A DNA stretch of 64,000 bases from Urophycis tenuis (taxonomy: Eukaryota > Chordata > Actinopteri > Gadiformes > Phycidae), in NCBI GenBank assembly GCA_036785325.1, contig JAXIVH010000018.1, positions 3,471,278 through 3,535,277 of the forward strand, in the 5' to 3' direction. Made by a program: the position numbers and the translations under genes. The stretch's first letter is position 1. Each line of letters opens with the position of its first letter. Of the stretch, positions 10,809-22,290 are shown piece after piece. The notes below the pieces were generated by a model. That model searched no databases, was not told the DNA's origin, and worked only from the letters and a program-made list of their open reading frames with translations.

Positions 10809-10880
10809 GGTTCCATGGTGTAATGGTGAGCACTCTGGACTCTGAATCCAGCGATCCGAGTTCAAATCTCGGTGGAACCT
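10809..10880 (+). tRNA. tRNA-Gln (CTG), array copy 12
   Basis: Canonical 72-nt form; last uninterrupted Gln-CTG gene. Confidence 0.97.
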
Positions 10881-11116
10881 TGTTTGCTATGCAGCTTCAA
10901 CCATTGTGTTTTCAGAATCCGGTAATTGTTAACCATCAATTCCTGAGCACTCTGAATCCAGCTATCCAAGTGCAAATCTCAGCCCCACAATTCAAGTGCA
11001 AGACAATCACTTTCATGTACATAATGGGATGAATCATAGTCATGCACAAGTTCTTTTCTGCCAAGGTTGACATATGGTTATCTTGAAAAGTCTGTATACA
11101 TGACATACAGATTAAT

Positions 11117-11188
11117 GGTTCCATGGTGTAATGGTGAGCACTCTGGACTTTGAATCCAGTGATCCGAGTTCAAGTCTCGGTGGAACCT
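11117..11188 (+). tRNA. tRNA-Gln (TTG), array copy 12
   Basis: Intact; the flank has one change (GACATACAG). Confidence 0.97.
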
Positions 11189-11344
11189 TGTAGGACCTTC
11201 AACATCACATGTTGGGTTTTCACAATCGGGTAATTGTTCACGCTCCATTCCTGTGAAATATCTTAAGTTGAGCTTTTAAGTGGCCCTCAATCATAATATA
11301 GAACACATTGAAAAAAAAAGTCGAACCAAATGGACCATACCATT

Positions 11345-11426
11345 GATGGGGTGGCCGAGTGGTTAAGGTGATGGACTGCTAATCCATTGTGCTCTGCACG
11401 CGTGGGTTCGAATCCCATCCTCATCG
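11345..11426 (+). tRNA. tRNA-Ser (GCT), array copy 12
   Basis: Canonical 82-nt form. Confidence 0.97.
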
Positions 11427-11754
11427 TTTGTTCCTTATACAATAGTGCACAACGATCCAATTCATGCTGAAAATAGGTTTGATCATCTTCATGTGAATTT
11501 CTTTGCCAAGGAAAATTCCCAACATCCAATGTTGAATCGCAGTGTCATTAGAAAAACAGACCAAACAGTATTCAACTGTGTCTAAGACAGCTGTAGTCAC
11601 TGCAATACCACCAAAGCATTTGTCACCCAATACTCACATGGAAATGGACCATAAGAATTCACCAAAGCTTCAGAGTGGCCACAGAAGATCACTGTCCACC
11701 ACATTTAACATATGGTTACTATGAATCGTCTGTGTATGTATCGTGGGAGGACGT

Positions 11755-11820
11755 GGTTCCATGGTGTAATGGTGAGCACTCTGGACTCTGAATCCAGCGA
11801 TCCGAGTTCAAATTCGGTGG
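11755..11820 (+). pseudogene. tRNA-Gln (CTG) copy 13, 5' part, split by a LINE
   Basis: The gene is normal through CCGAGTTCAAAT, then reads TCGGTGG, having lost two bases of the T-stem, and runs straight into the LINE 5' end (GGGGGTGCTGTCGAGCG). The missing 3' end (CAAATCTCGGTGGAACCT) appears 13.1 kb away at 24920-24937, on the far side of the LINE. The shared CAAAT(CT)CGGTGG is the target-site duplication. Acceptor pairing is lost, so it is not functional. Confidence 0.93.
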
Positions 11821-11971
11821 GGGGGTGCTGTCGAGCGATGAGCGAGTAGGACACACTCTCTAGTGGCTCTCGCAGATTATAAGTTTAAAACTCCATATTA
11901 ACAAAACCAAACGAACGAAACTTTGGGAAATTTACCCACTAACAGTTCAGAACTTTTATACGAGAACGACC

Positions 11972-12895
11972 ATGTCGAAAATGCCGAGAAAAACTAATGC
12001 AAAGCATGAGCTGGACGAGGAGGCGGGCCTGCATGAAGCCTCGGGCTCGACTACGGAGACGAGACCCGCTGAGAGCGCCCAGCACGCGGATAGCAACGAT
12101 TTGCTAAGGGCCATAACGTCGCTCCACGCAGAGCTGGCGCGTGTGAAGGCGGACATCTGCAACAAGATCGAGGCGGAGATTTCAGAGGTAAAGTCCACCT
12201 TAAGAGGAGAGATAGCTGCCCTGAGGACCCAAAGTGACACAGCAATATCGGCGCTTAATACCCAAATGGGCGCACAAAATCAAGCTTTGAAAGAGCTAGC
12301 CGATGCTGCTAACGACACTTCAGACACAGTACAAGAGCTGGAAGACAAAGTTAAGAGACTCTCTGGACAAGTTGAAAAACTAACAGAGAAATGCATCGAT
12401 CTGGAAGGCCGTTCGAAACGACAAAATCTGAGAGTGGCCGGAATTAAAGAGGGGAATGAAAACGGTCTAAAGCCGAGAGAGTTTGTGGCTCAGCTGTTAA
12501 AAGAAGTGTTAAACCTCACAGAAGCACCAGTTATAGACCGAGCCCATAGAGCCCTGAGGAAACGACCTGGCAATGATGAACCCCCTCGGCACTTCATTGC
12601 AAGGCTGCATTACTGCCACACCTATGAAGATATAATGCAGAAGGTGATGTCCATCAGAGATCTAATGTACCAGGGCCAGCGGATACAGATCTTCAGAGAC
12701 CTGCCACCTGAAGTCGCGAGACGCCGTGCTGCCTTCACCCCAGCCAGGAAGATACTACGTGACAAGCCCGGGGTCAAGTTTGGACTCCTGTATCCTGCTA
12801 AGCTACGGGTGACACACAACGGGTCGGAGAGTCTCTTCACGGAATCAGAAGAAGCGCGCCAATACGCAACCCGCCATTTCGGGTCACCAGAGTGA
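11972..12895 (+). CDS. LINE ORF1 protein (L1 ORF1p-like nucleic-acid-binding protein)
   Basis: The frame is uninterrupted, 307 codons. The N-terminal ~40 residues are charged and low in complexity. Residues ~45-145 form heptad-rich coiled coil (ELARVKADI, VQELEDKVKRL). From ~145 an RRM-like core follows (RSKRQNLRVAGI, then VIDRAHRAL and PRHFIARLHY), and a C-terminal domain contains GVKFGLLYPAKLRV. These are features of the L1 ORF1 (Transposase_22) family, which trimerises, coats LINE RNA and chaperones its annealing. The next in-frame Met is only three codons in, so the start is uncertain by that much. Integrity suggests recent activity, although ORF2 is broken. Confidence 0.88.
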   Translation: MSKMPRKTNAKHELDEEAGLHEASGSTTETRPAESAQHADSNDLLRAITSLHAELARVKADICNKIEAEISEVKSTLRGEIAALRTQSDTAISALNTQMGAQNQALKELADAANDTSDTVQELEDKVKRLSGQVEKLTEKCIDLEGRSKRQNLRVAGIKEGNENGLKPREFVAQLLKEVLNLTEAPVIDRAHRALRKRPGNDEPPRHFIARLHYCHTYEDIMQKVMSIRDLMYQGQRIQIFRDLPPEVARRRAAFTPARKILRDKPGVKFGLLYPAKLRVTHNGSESLFTESEEARQYATRHFGSPE

Positions 12896-13417
12896 GGTAA
12901 TGATGAGACTATAACAATGGACATGTGTAAATCTCATTCCCTGAGATGAACTGAACCTGAGGACTCCAACAGGTGACCAGAAATCACGGCTTTTGCCGGC
13001 GTTTTGTTTACATTTAAGCACAACTATTAGTTTTAAAGTGTTATAAGACATTCTTTTCACATTTTGTTCTAATAAGCTAAGACATATAGTAGTTCTTTTG
13101 CTCAGCTCTCAGATTCATATGTACATTTAACCCGGATTAGATTGTGGCATCAGGAGAGGAACTAAAGCCTGTGTCCTAAGGTTCTCTATTCATCATTTGA
13201 ATATGAATATTCCCAGTTATCGTTAGAATCAATATAACCACAGTTTAATAAGGTTTTTGGTTGTTTACATAACTGCTGAGCTACACAGTTATTGTAGGAG
13301 CAGGATAATGATCAAGAACAGGTTTTTTGATAAGAGTTGGGGAGATTGGACCTCCGGGGAGGAGGCCTGGTTTCACTCCCAGGTTTTTGACTGTAGGTTG
13401 ACCCGTGGGGAGGCGGG

Positions 13418-13453
13418 TTTTTTTTTTTTTTTTTTTTTTTGGGGGGGGGGGGG
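13418..13453 (+). repeat. Poly-T(23)/poly-G(13) run between LINE ORF1 and ORF2
   Basis: 23 consecutive T are followed directly by 13 G in the inter-ORF spacer. Such an edge is prone to length errors in sequencing and assembly. Confidence 0.9.
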
Positions 13454-13569
13454 TTTTCTTACGGTGCGTATTGGGACAAGGGCAGGGTGTGCAACAGTGC
13501 TACTCAGAACAAAATACACAGAAATAGAGATGCCATGTCAGAGATCACAGTTGGAGCAGATGTGTCATC

Positions 13570-14896
13570 ATGACTACACTCACTGACATGGCAGGGGGAG
13601 ACACGAGAATGGGAGGAAATCTAACATTTTGCTTGTGGAATGTAAACGGAATTAACGAACCGATAAAGCGAGGGAAGGTACTATCTCATTTGAGGCAGAT
13701 CCGAGCGGATGTGATTTTTTCACAGGAGACACATTTGAAAAATGAAGCACACAATAAAATTAGAGCCAGTTGGATAAATAAACCAAGTATACCATTCCAA
13801 ATTTACAGCCAAAGCAAGGGGAGCAGCCATAATAATTCGTAAAAATGTTCCCTTCCTACATAAATCTATCATAGCTGACAAAGATGGGAGATACGTCATG
13901 GTCACAGGAGAGATACATTCCATACCAATCACATTACTGAACGTGTATGGACCAAATTGGGATGACCCAGAATTTTTTAGAAAGACTTTTAGCATGATCC
14001 CAGATATTTCAAGTACAAATCTCATTATTGGTGGGGATTTCAATCTGGTCTTAGATAACTACCTGGACAGATCATCAAGCCAGAGATCACCTCATTCCAA
14101 TGCTTCCAATTTTCTTAACTCATTTATTAAAAATACCAATTTGGTAGATGTGTGGAGAATCTTGAATGCAACTGGCAGAGAGTATTCGTTTCATTCTCGA
14201 GCTCATAATGTGTACTCCAGAATTGTTTTTTTCCTGTTAGACAGCAAACTTCTATCTGGGGTGAAAAATGTTAAGTATCACAACATAATAGTCTCAGACC
14301 ACTGCCCAGTTTCTGTCTCTCTGGAGCTGCTTGAGCTGAGGAGAAACTTCAGATCCTGGAGGCTTGATCCACAGTTGCTAGCAAGAAAGCGATTCTGCGA
14401 ATATTTGGAGACTCAGATAGAAATATTTTTTGAAACAAATGATAAAGATGATGTCTCCCCAGTTCTTTTATGGGAGTCTTTCAAAGCATATATAAGAGGA
14501 TGCATCATTTCCTATCAATCCTCACAAAAGAAACGCAACAATCAAAAGCAGAAAGATCTAGAGGAGGAGATACGAAGATTAGATGCAGAAAATGATGCCC
14601 AGCCCTCTGGAGAGAAACACAATAAAATTGCAGCCCTCAAATATCAGATCAATACACTTCTATCTGAAAAAATTTCTAAAGCCTTTACTTTTACCAAACA
14701 GACCTTTTTTGAATTTGGGGATAAACCTCATAGACTGTTGGCTAGACAATTGCGGAAAAGGGAAAGTGATAGGGCTATTCATAAGATAAGGTTAGGAAGT
14801 GGCACCCCTGTCACTTCACACACCGATATAAATAGCGCATTTCGCCATTATTATGAGGTTTTATACAGCTCCCAAGCACATGCTCCTGAGACTATG
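13570..14896 (+). pseudogene. LINE ORF2, AP-endonuclease part (frameshifted)
   Basis: The piece encodes the N-terminal endonuclease that nicks target DNA to prime reverse transcription. Visible motifs are WNVNGIN, SQETHL, NVYGPNWDDPEFF and GGDFNLVLDNYLDRS, followed by SDHCPVSVSLE. The frame changes between about 13795 and 13830, after PFQIYSQS; the second part continues from before 13898. The motif usually reading SRID here reads SRIVFFL, so a residue important for catalysis is changed. The reading frame runs into the Harbinger element at 14897. Confidence 0.85.
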
Positions 14897-15125
14897 GGCG
14901 TGTCCCAATCCACGTACTTGCGCACTTAAACTTCCCTTTTTGAGTACATAGTGCGTTCACACTGGCAATTGCGGCAAGACGCAGTACACTACTAGTACCC
15001 GGATGGTGCACTCATAACGGTCAAAAAGCTGAGTGTACAACGCTGGACACTTCACCCTCAATGGTCGCCATTTTGTCTACGTAACGGAAGGGGCGGGAAC
15101 GCCAACACTTTCAAAAAAAAATCTG

Positions 15126-16650
15126 ATGGCGGACGAAACCTGCGGACCGTTGGCCCAGACCACTAATTTCAAATGTAAGATATAACGTTACACATCAATT
15201 GAAAAGTTGTTATTTTTCGTTATGTATCATTTTATTGTTAGACAGATGTATGACAGATGTCATAAGCGACTGTGAATGGTTTGTGCTGATATGCTTATAC
15301 GTGAATGCTAATACGGGAACGAACGATGTTCGCCAGCTATCCACTGTTAGGTAGAGGCAACCAGAGCCCTATTAGAAATTCTCTGAGGCAACTAAAGGTT
15401 GTTGTTTAATGTTTATGCATGACGGGTTAATCGTTTTGTCTGTATATTCAAAAGGCTGGTGTTTCTGTGCTCGTCTGTGTGCCTATAGCGTAATGCGTTG
15501 TGTTCAGTCAACAACACGACGTGTCGCACACTAGCGAATATCGGCACATCAGGCAGTCGGTAGCGGTGGTAGTGTCCATGCACGATGGATTATCATTACT
15601 GTGTTAAATCCTCATGTAATTAATTTGTGTTTCTGTGCTAGTCTGATATTGACAAGTGTTGCTCTGTTCAGGGTCAGACGAGGACACCAGGTCCCTTATT
15701 GAGTGGCGTACTGCCAACTCATTCAGGTTTACGGGGAGGCGAAACGCTGCTGTTAGTGGATACGAGTAAGTACATATTTGCAACGAAATTTCACGTTTTT
15801 GCCTCACACACAACATGCATTAATACTGTTTCAACCCAACGAAGCCGTTCTGTATTGCTGGGGCTACAGTAATTTCCTCTTTTGACTAATGATTTGAATT
15901 GTATACACACGTATATGCATTTCTAAACATCAATGTGATTTTATACTGCTCTTTTCATCAGAACCTACATTGCCTTGAGGGGCATGGAGGGGAAGGTGAC
16001 CCCAGCCTTCATTAAAAAAAAAAGGGAAAACCTCAAACAAAAATATAAGGTTGGTTAACTGCCATTTCATGAGCATTGTCATTTTTTCCACTTTCGAATG
16101 TTTCTATGTTTCTGTCTTTGCTGTCATCCCTCCACAGAATCTAAAGTGCCCCAAAACTGGGGTCAGCACAGAGGGGGGTGAGACCACTGCCGCATCTTGG
16201 AAGTGGTACAGTTTAATGGATGAGGCAATTGGGGGCAGGCCATCTATAACACCACGTGTCCTCATTGCCTCATCCTCCCAGGATGTGGCGGTGGTCGCAT
16301 CCCCCTCTGAGGTGACCCCAGAGACCCCAGAGGAAGCAGTCACTCCATCCGCCCCAAAAAGGCGACGGGTGGATGTGTGTGAGCTGCTATCCTCCCTCAA
16401 AGAGCAGGAAGAGACAGCTCAGGAGGAACTCCGTCAGTGGCAGGTGGAGGCTGAGCAGAGAGAGGAGAGGAGAGTGACGGAGGAAGCGGAGAGAGAGGAG
16501 AGGAGGCTCAGGGAGGCAGCGGAGAGGGAGGAGAGAATGTTCGACCGTCTCCTAAGAGAGATGAGGGAGAGGGAGGAGAGGAGAGACAGGGAGACCGCTG
16601 CTAGGGAGGAACGGCTCCTTGCCATTCTAGAACAAATAATAAATAAATAA
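15126..16650 (+). CDS. Harbinger Myb/SANT-like DNA-binding protein, four exons
   Basis: I assembled exons 15126-15174, 15672-15765, 15962-16049 and 16138-16650. All have GT/AG borders and compatible phases, giving 247 residues. Residues ~16-100 form a Myb/SANT-like trihelix domain (FKWSDEDTRSLIEWR, FTGRRNAAVSGYE, TPAFIKKKRENLKQKYK). A Trp-containing linker, a basic PKRRRVD stretch resembling a nuclear localisation signal, and a long Arg/Glu-rich helix (~165-245) follow. In Harbinger systems this partner brings the transposase to the nucleus and to the transposon ends. The start is the first ATG with a matching splice phase. No in-frame stop is seen. Confidence 0.8.
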
Positions 16651-16740
16651 TCATGTCATATTGTTGTTTAGATTCTTCAATAGCACTTCAAGTAAATGTT
16701 CAGACACAAATGAAGTATTATATAGTAGTATATTATTTAT

Positions 16741-17781
16741 TCAAATATAGTCATGGTCAGGAGCATGACATAACATTGAAAGCAACCTCCTCTGATTTGC
16801 TCCACAGATGGCGCCTGGAGGTGCTTGCGGTGGTTCTGGTGCCGGTTCTCCGGGATGGTCCTCTGCTCTGCCCTCTTCCGGTTCCAGCACATCACCGTTG
16901 CTGAGGCAGATGTTGTGGATGATGGTGCAGCAGGCGATGACCTCCGGCACGAACCGCACATCAACCTCAAGCGCCTTCAGGAAAATTGCCCTCCACCTGG
17001 TTTTCAGGATCCCAAAAGCCCTCTCCACAACACACCTCGCCTTTGACAGGTGGCTGTTGTAGCGTGCCTGGAGGTGGTTGTGGAGAGGCTGCCTGTATGG
17101 GGTCATCAGGCTTATGGGTTGGCTGAGACAAGGATAGCCCCCATCTCCCAAGATGCAGTAACCAGGTGGAGGGTAGGCATGCTGGTGGTAGAGAGGGCTG
17201 TTTTTAAGTACCCTGGCGTCATGAACAGACCCAGGGTAACCGACAAAAACATCTATAAATTTGGCAGTGTGGTCCACCAATGCCTGGAGCTGGACTGAAT
17301 AAAACAGTTTCCTGTTGAGGTAGCAGGGGGCATCTTCAGATGTTGGCTTTACCCGGATGTGGCAGCCGTCAATGCTGCCAACCACCCGGGTAAAGGCTGC
17401 CGAACCTGCCAGCCGGGCAAAGCCTGCACCCAGGTGAGGGAGGTCCTCCTCTGCTGGCAATTTCACCACCGTTGGAAGGAGGCACAGGATGTTCTTGCTG
17501 GTCTTGTGGACCACCCTGTGAACTGTGGACCGGGGCATGTCAAATGCCCTGGCAATCACACGATATGAGGTCCCACAAGCCAGCCAGAACAGAAATACCA
17601 GTGCCTCAATGACTGGCCCCCAGCCATGGTCTGACTGGGTGCCCAGTGCTTCCAGCAGGGCTTGGAATGCTGCTCTGGACAGACGGAAGTCTATCCTCAA
17701 GTCAGTCTGCCCATCAAAGTACAGTGCCAGGAGTGGCACTGTAACATTCATTTGACAGTACTGACTGGGGTTGGGAGGTTG
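16741..17781 (-). CDS. Harbinger transposase (HARBI1-like, DDE_Tnp_4)
   Basis: From the Met at 17751 the frame encodes 336 residues, close to the HARBI1 length of about 350. It has a helix-turn-helix stretch (SYRVIARAFDMPRSTVHRVVH) and catalytic motifs with acidic residues in VGSIDGCHIRV, ILGDGGYPC and VVERAFGILKTRW. A splice acceptor (CCCCACAG) precedes 17781, ten codons before that Met, so this may be the second exon; a first exon would lie beyond the L2 fragment. The longer open frame to 17985 runs into L2 sequence and is not believed. No disabling change is seen in the catalytic domain. Confidence 0.87.
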   Translation of the reverse strand, partial: QPPNPSQYCQMNVTVPLLALYFDGQTDLRIDFRLSRAAFQALLEALGTQSDHGWGPVIEALVFLFWLACGTSYRVIARAFDMPRSTVHRVVHKTSKNILCLLPTVVKLPAEEDLPHLGAGFARLAGSAAFTRVVGSIDGCHIRVKPTSEDAPCYLNRKLFYSVQLQALVDHTAKFIDVFVGYPGSVHDARVLKNSPLYHQHAYPPPGYCILGDGGYPCLSQPISLMTPYRQPLHNHLQARYNSHLSKARCVVERAFGILKTRWRAIFLKALEVDVRFVPEVIACCTIIHNICLSNGDVLEPEEGRAEDHPGEPAPEPPQAPPGAICGANQRRLLSMLCHAPDHDYI

Positions 17782-17849
17782 CTGTGGGGAAAAAAAGGTT
17801 TTATTTAATTCATTTTCAAGTATCTTTATTGTCAAATGTGCTACATGGC

Positions 17850-18775
17850 AGGCATTGGGAGTGGTGGGGCCAGTAAGCTGAACAAGCTGGTGAGGAGGGC
17901 GAGCTCTGTGGTGAGGTTGAAGCTGGACTGTGGAGGCGGTGACAGAGAGGAGGATGAGGGGAAAGCTGCAGGCGATCCTGGACAACCCCTCTCACCCTCT
18001 CTATGCCGAGCTGAGGCAACTCAGGAGCACGTTCAGCCATAGGCTCACTCAGCCACGTGCTTCAAAGCGCTTGGGGGGGCTCTTTCATCCCATCAGCTAT
18101 CAGGCTCTACAATACCTCAACCACCCGCTCCCAACGTCTCGGAAGCGCCAGCACCACCAGATAATGGATTTGTATACCACACCACACACCCCAGACTGTT
18201 TTTTAGCCATTTTCATCTTAGGTCTGTTCATCTCATTGATAACCACTGTCCATCTGTCATCTTTCATTGTCTTTCAAGCTGCTGGCGACCCGGAACTACC
18301 CTCTCACCCTCACTATGCCGAACTGAAGCAACTCAGGAACACGTTCAGCCACATGCTCACTCAGCCAAGTGCCTCAAAGCCTCAAAGTGCTTGGGCTCTC
18401 CTTCATCCCACCAACCATCAGGCTCAGGAAGCTCCAACACCACCAGACAAATGGACTGAACACCACACTTCACATTCACATACACCACACCACACACCTT
18501 GGACTGTCTCCTAGCCGTTGTTATTCTAGGTCTATTCATATGTTGTACCTGGAATACCTGTAAAACTAACCCAGCTATCAAGGACGCTTACCACGTATGC
18601 ATACAGGTTCTCACTCCTCACCGACCTGACTTAAGAGCTTGTATTTCATTTAATTTATTGTTTATTGTTTATTGACTAGCCAGTCTCTTACTGCACTAAT
18701 CTATCCCCTGTACTGCTGGTCACTGTGAATTTCTCCTAAGGGGGATTAATAAAGGAATATCTTATCTAATCTTAT
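17850..18775 (+). mobile_element. L2-like LINE 3' end inside the Harbinger
   Basis: The sequence parallels the copy at 45960-47153: a C-terminal reverse-transcriptase ORF tail (AERRMRGKLQAILDN), then a second, diverged version of the same tail at 18280-18560, then the 3' end GGGGGATTAATAAAGGAATA with TCTTA repeats. It is 5'-truncated and frame-broken. It lies between the transposase exon and the right end of the Harbinger and may have displaced regulatory sequence or a first exon. Confidence 0.8.
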
Positions 18776-19442
18776 AAATGAGATGTAATGTATAATATTT
18801 ATAATGATAACTATTCTGTTACCTCCTGAATATTGGTGTGAGGGCCAATTGGTACATTTTAAATCATGTTTATTATGCTTATAGTAATTATGCATATAAC
18901 TGGATACTTCTGCATCACTATAGAAACTAAATGTAGCCTATATGTTAATGTTGTAACATTTATGGAAAGATTTATGTTGATCCTTGTTGAATTGATGATC
19001 AAGCTAAAGCACAGACATGTAAGACGTCTAGCTAGTTGGACGCAAGGCTAATGCGGCATAAAGTTTTAGTCCATGGGCCACAGCGGCTACAACAAAATCT
19101 ACATTCATAAAAAGTAAATAAACATACCAGTATATTTGCAGCCAGTAGTAGGGCTCTTTGTTGGCGCTGGCGTTGAAGGCGACGGACTTTGGAAATAAAA
19201 ATGACATCCATGGTGTCTTCTCTTTAGTGAATGCTAAAGTGGCCACTCGTTTTTTTTTTTTATGTGAAAATCGCGGCAAAACGTTTGTATCGTCATTTCC
19301 GGTAAGTGCAAAACGGGAGTGCTTCATTTGAGACGGTACTTCTTAGACGGAATTCACGCACTACATCAGTAAGTACATAGTGCACACAGTACACGAACGG
19401 AAGTGTACTCGTGGAAGTACGTGGATTGGGACACGCCCCATG

Positions 19443-20484
19443 AAACAGTTCCTAAATACATGTCAATTACCAACGTTGTCTGAGAGTGATCAGAATTCCT
19501 TAGGAATGGAAATTATGGAGGGTGATATAAGGAAAACAATTAATTCCCTGAAAAAAGGAAAGAGCCCGGGACCAGATGGGATATGTAATGAGTTTTATAA
19601 AAAATTTGTCAATAAAATATCTCCATTTCTTCTCAGGATGTATAAGAAGTCCTTGGAGGATGGCAAATTACCATCAACACTGAATGAGGCTACAATAACA
19701 CTTATCCCAAAGAAGGGGAAGGACTTAGAGCAGGTGGGCTCATATAGACCAGTGTCACTGTTAAATTCTGACTTGAAAATCTTGACTAAAACCCTGGCTT
19801 CAAGACTCAGTCCTCTCGTAACCAAGCTGATACATCCGGACCAGACTGGGTTTATACCGGGCAGACACTTATTTCATAATGTTAGGTGCCTACTTAATAT
19901 TTTGTATTCCCCCAGACGTCCAAAGGAAGATCTTTTCATTCTGAGTTTGGATGCCGAAAAAGCTTTTGACTGTGTGGAATTTCCATATTTATATGCTGCA
20001 TTAGAAAAATTTGGACTTGGAACAAGATTTATCTCATGGATAAAGTTACTTTACTCCAATCCTACTGCCAGAGTTCTCACTAATCAGACAATGTCAGAGA
20101 CAATTAACCTATATAGAGGCACTAGACAGGGGTGCCCTCTTAGCCCCTTGTTGTTTGCATTAGCACTGGAGCCATTAGCGGAGACCGTTCGTACGAATAA
20201 AGAGATTCATGGTTATGACACAGATTACACCTCAAATAAAATATCGCTATATGCGGACGACATTTTGACCTTTATTACAGAGCCAAGAACTTCAATGCCT
20301 GTTCTATTGGAGATGATTGACTTATTTAGCTCGTTCTCTGGATATAGGGTGAACTGGACTAAAAGTGAGCTGATGCCAGTGCGATGCAGTGACCCAGGTG
20401 CACTAGAACAGACCCCATTCAGATTGGCTTGGGAGAAATTCACATACTTGGGGTTAGAAATTACAAAGAAATAATAGAAAATTT
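19443..20484 (+). pseudogene. LINE ORF2, reverse-transcriptase part
   Basis: The piece continues from the endonuclease part after the Harbinger. It contains KGKSPGPDGI, ATITLIPKKGKDLEQVGSYR, GFIPGRHLFHNVR, SLDAEKAFD, GTRQGCPLSPLL and the catalytic YADD box at ~20250, followed by the thumb motif FTYLGLEITKK. The polymerase motifs are intact. A stop follows at the edge of the next insertion. It carried out target-primed reverse transcription of LINE RNA. Confidence 0.9.
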
Positions 20485-20967
20485 CAACATACTTTATATG
20501 ATGTTTTTTCATCGTTCAGTCTGGCCATGCTATCTGTCAAGTTTCGTTTATATCGGAGAAAGCGTCATATATTAAGGCTGTAAATTTTTTTTTTTTAGTT
20601 TTTGCGATTTTGCGCGGAAATAAAGGCAGGCGGAAACAAAGCTACCAGAGACCAAAAGGTGCAGAACGATTGCCCGCATCCGTACATGTCACGATTTTGA
20701 TTGTACGCCAAATTCTGCGGAAGTTACAGGCGTTACAGAGTTTGCGCGTAAACAGCTCCACCTAGAGGCTTTACTAGTGCGCGACATGAACGGGACGCCT
20801 AGAATATATAATTTTTCACCAGGTCTGAAAACTTTGCCAAAAAAAATTGAGTTTTCGTATATGTTCAGGGGGTTAAAATCAACGTCAAAGATCCCTGAAA
20901 TAAGAATAACAAATAAACGGACCAATTACAATAGGGACCTTCGTCCTGTTTCACAGGCTCGGTCCCT

Positions 20968-21169
<202 letters not shown>

Positions 21170-21348
21170 CTAAATTGGGTTAATGTCCCGCGGGACATTT
21201 GGGGGGACCTCGCCGTAAAAATTGACTCGTCGGCACGTGGATGGCGTTGTGACAGTTCGTCGTTCACATGGATGAAGTCGTGACAGGTCGTCGTTTGCTC
21301 AAGGATGGCGTGACAGGTTCTCGTTTGTGGCTGTCCACGCACTGTGCG

Positions 21349-22290
21349 GTATGGCCGACTTTGACGGCACACCCTGGCCACGCCCTTCGAGGTAGAGCCG
21401 TACATAGCACAACTTTAGTTAAGAACCACGTTTCAAATGCACTGACCAATTTTGAAGCAGAACGGTAAAGTCCCTTGGGAGGAATTTGTTCACAAACATG
21501 GGTATAAAAGACGAAATAATTGAATATGGCCGACTTTGACGGCACGCCATGGCCACGCCCTTTGAGGTAGAGTCGCAAATAGCACAACTTTAGTTAAGAA
21601 CGATGTTTCAAATGCACTGACCAATTTTGAAGCAGAACAGAAAAATCCCATGGGAGGAGTTCGTTCACAAACATGGGTATAAAAGACGACAAAATTGAAT
21701 ATGGCCGACTTTGAAGGAAAGCCATGACCACGCCCTTTGAGGTAGGGTCGCAAATAGCACAACTTTTGGTAAGAACCATCTTCTGAATCTACCCCAAAAA
21801 TTTGGAGCCCAAGCGACAAATCCCCTGGGAGGAGTTCGTTCAAATAGGACGCGAAAATCGAAAATGACAAAAATTAAAATGAAAATATCTGACTTCCGGT
21901 GGGTTTTTTGGTATCGGTCCAATAGGCTTTTTTGTAGGGCTAGGCCAGTTTAATATCCCTACCGAGTTTTATACATATCGGTGAAACTCGGTGTCGTGGA
22001 AAAAACGAAAAAATTGATTATGGCCGACTTTGACGGTACGCTGTGGCCACGCCCTTTGAGGTAGAGTCCCAAATAGCACAACTTTTGTCAAGTTCCACGT
22101 TCTGAACCTACACAAACAATTTGAAGTCCAATGGACAAATCCCCTGGGAGGAGTTCGTTCAAATACAACGCGAAAATTGCAAATTTTAAATGCAAATATC
22201 CGACTTCCGGTGGTTTAAGGGGTATGGGTCCAAGAGGCTTTTTTGTAGGTCTGGACCTGTATAACGTGCCTACCGAGTTTCATACATGTA
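21349..22290 (+). repeat. ~175-bp internal tandem repeats
   Basis: Units begin ATGGCCGACTTTGACGG at 21351, 21525, 21700 and 22020, and share CACGCCCTTTGAGGTAG and GGGAGGAGTTCGTTC. The open frames crossing them on - arise from the repetition. Confidence 0.8.

Larger units (their letters stand above)
1..11820 (+). repeat. Tandem tRNA gene array (Gln-CTG / Gln-TTG / Ser-GCT units)
   Basis: The block is built of head-to-tail units. Successive Gln-CTG starts are spaced 951, 939, 881, 951, 939, 940, 940, 940, 1130, 945, 940 and 946 bp. The 881-bp unit carries a ~59-bp deletion near 2450; the 1130-bp unit carries a SINE. Positions 1-2450 recur almost perfectly at +2771. About 4511-6230 recurs at +4895 (9406-11125), and 6646-7038 at +2070. 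Such higher-order copies point to multi-unit duplication or gene conversion. The window opens just downstream of a Ser gene, so the array extends leftward. The many 60-150 codon open frames here are by-products of the repeat. Confidence 0.95.
14897..19439 (+). mobile_element. PIF/Harbinger DNA transposon inserted in LINE ORF2
   Basis: Terminal inverted repeats begin GGCGTGTCCCAATCCACGTA at the left and match the reverse complement of the right end (TACGTGGATTGGGACACGCC). The triplet ATG flanks both ends and fits a 3-bp target duplication; the exact edge is uncertain by one G/C. The ORF2 frame resumes directly after it. It carries a DDE transposase on - and a Myb/SANT-like gene on +, converging tail to tail with a 90-bp gap. 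This is the two-gene design of autonomous Harbingers. Confidence 0.9.

Noticed and set aside
100..11724. Many repeated 60-151 codon open frames in the tRNA array on both strands
   Set aside because: They run across tRNA genes and spacers, have no domain, and recur only because the units repeat.
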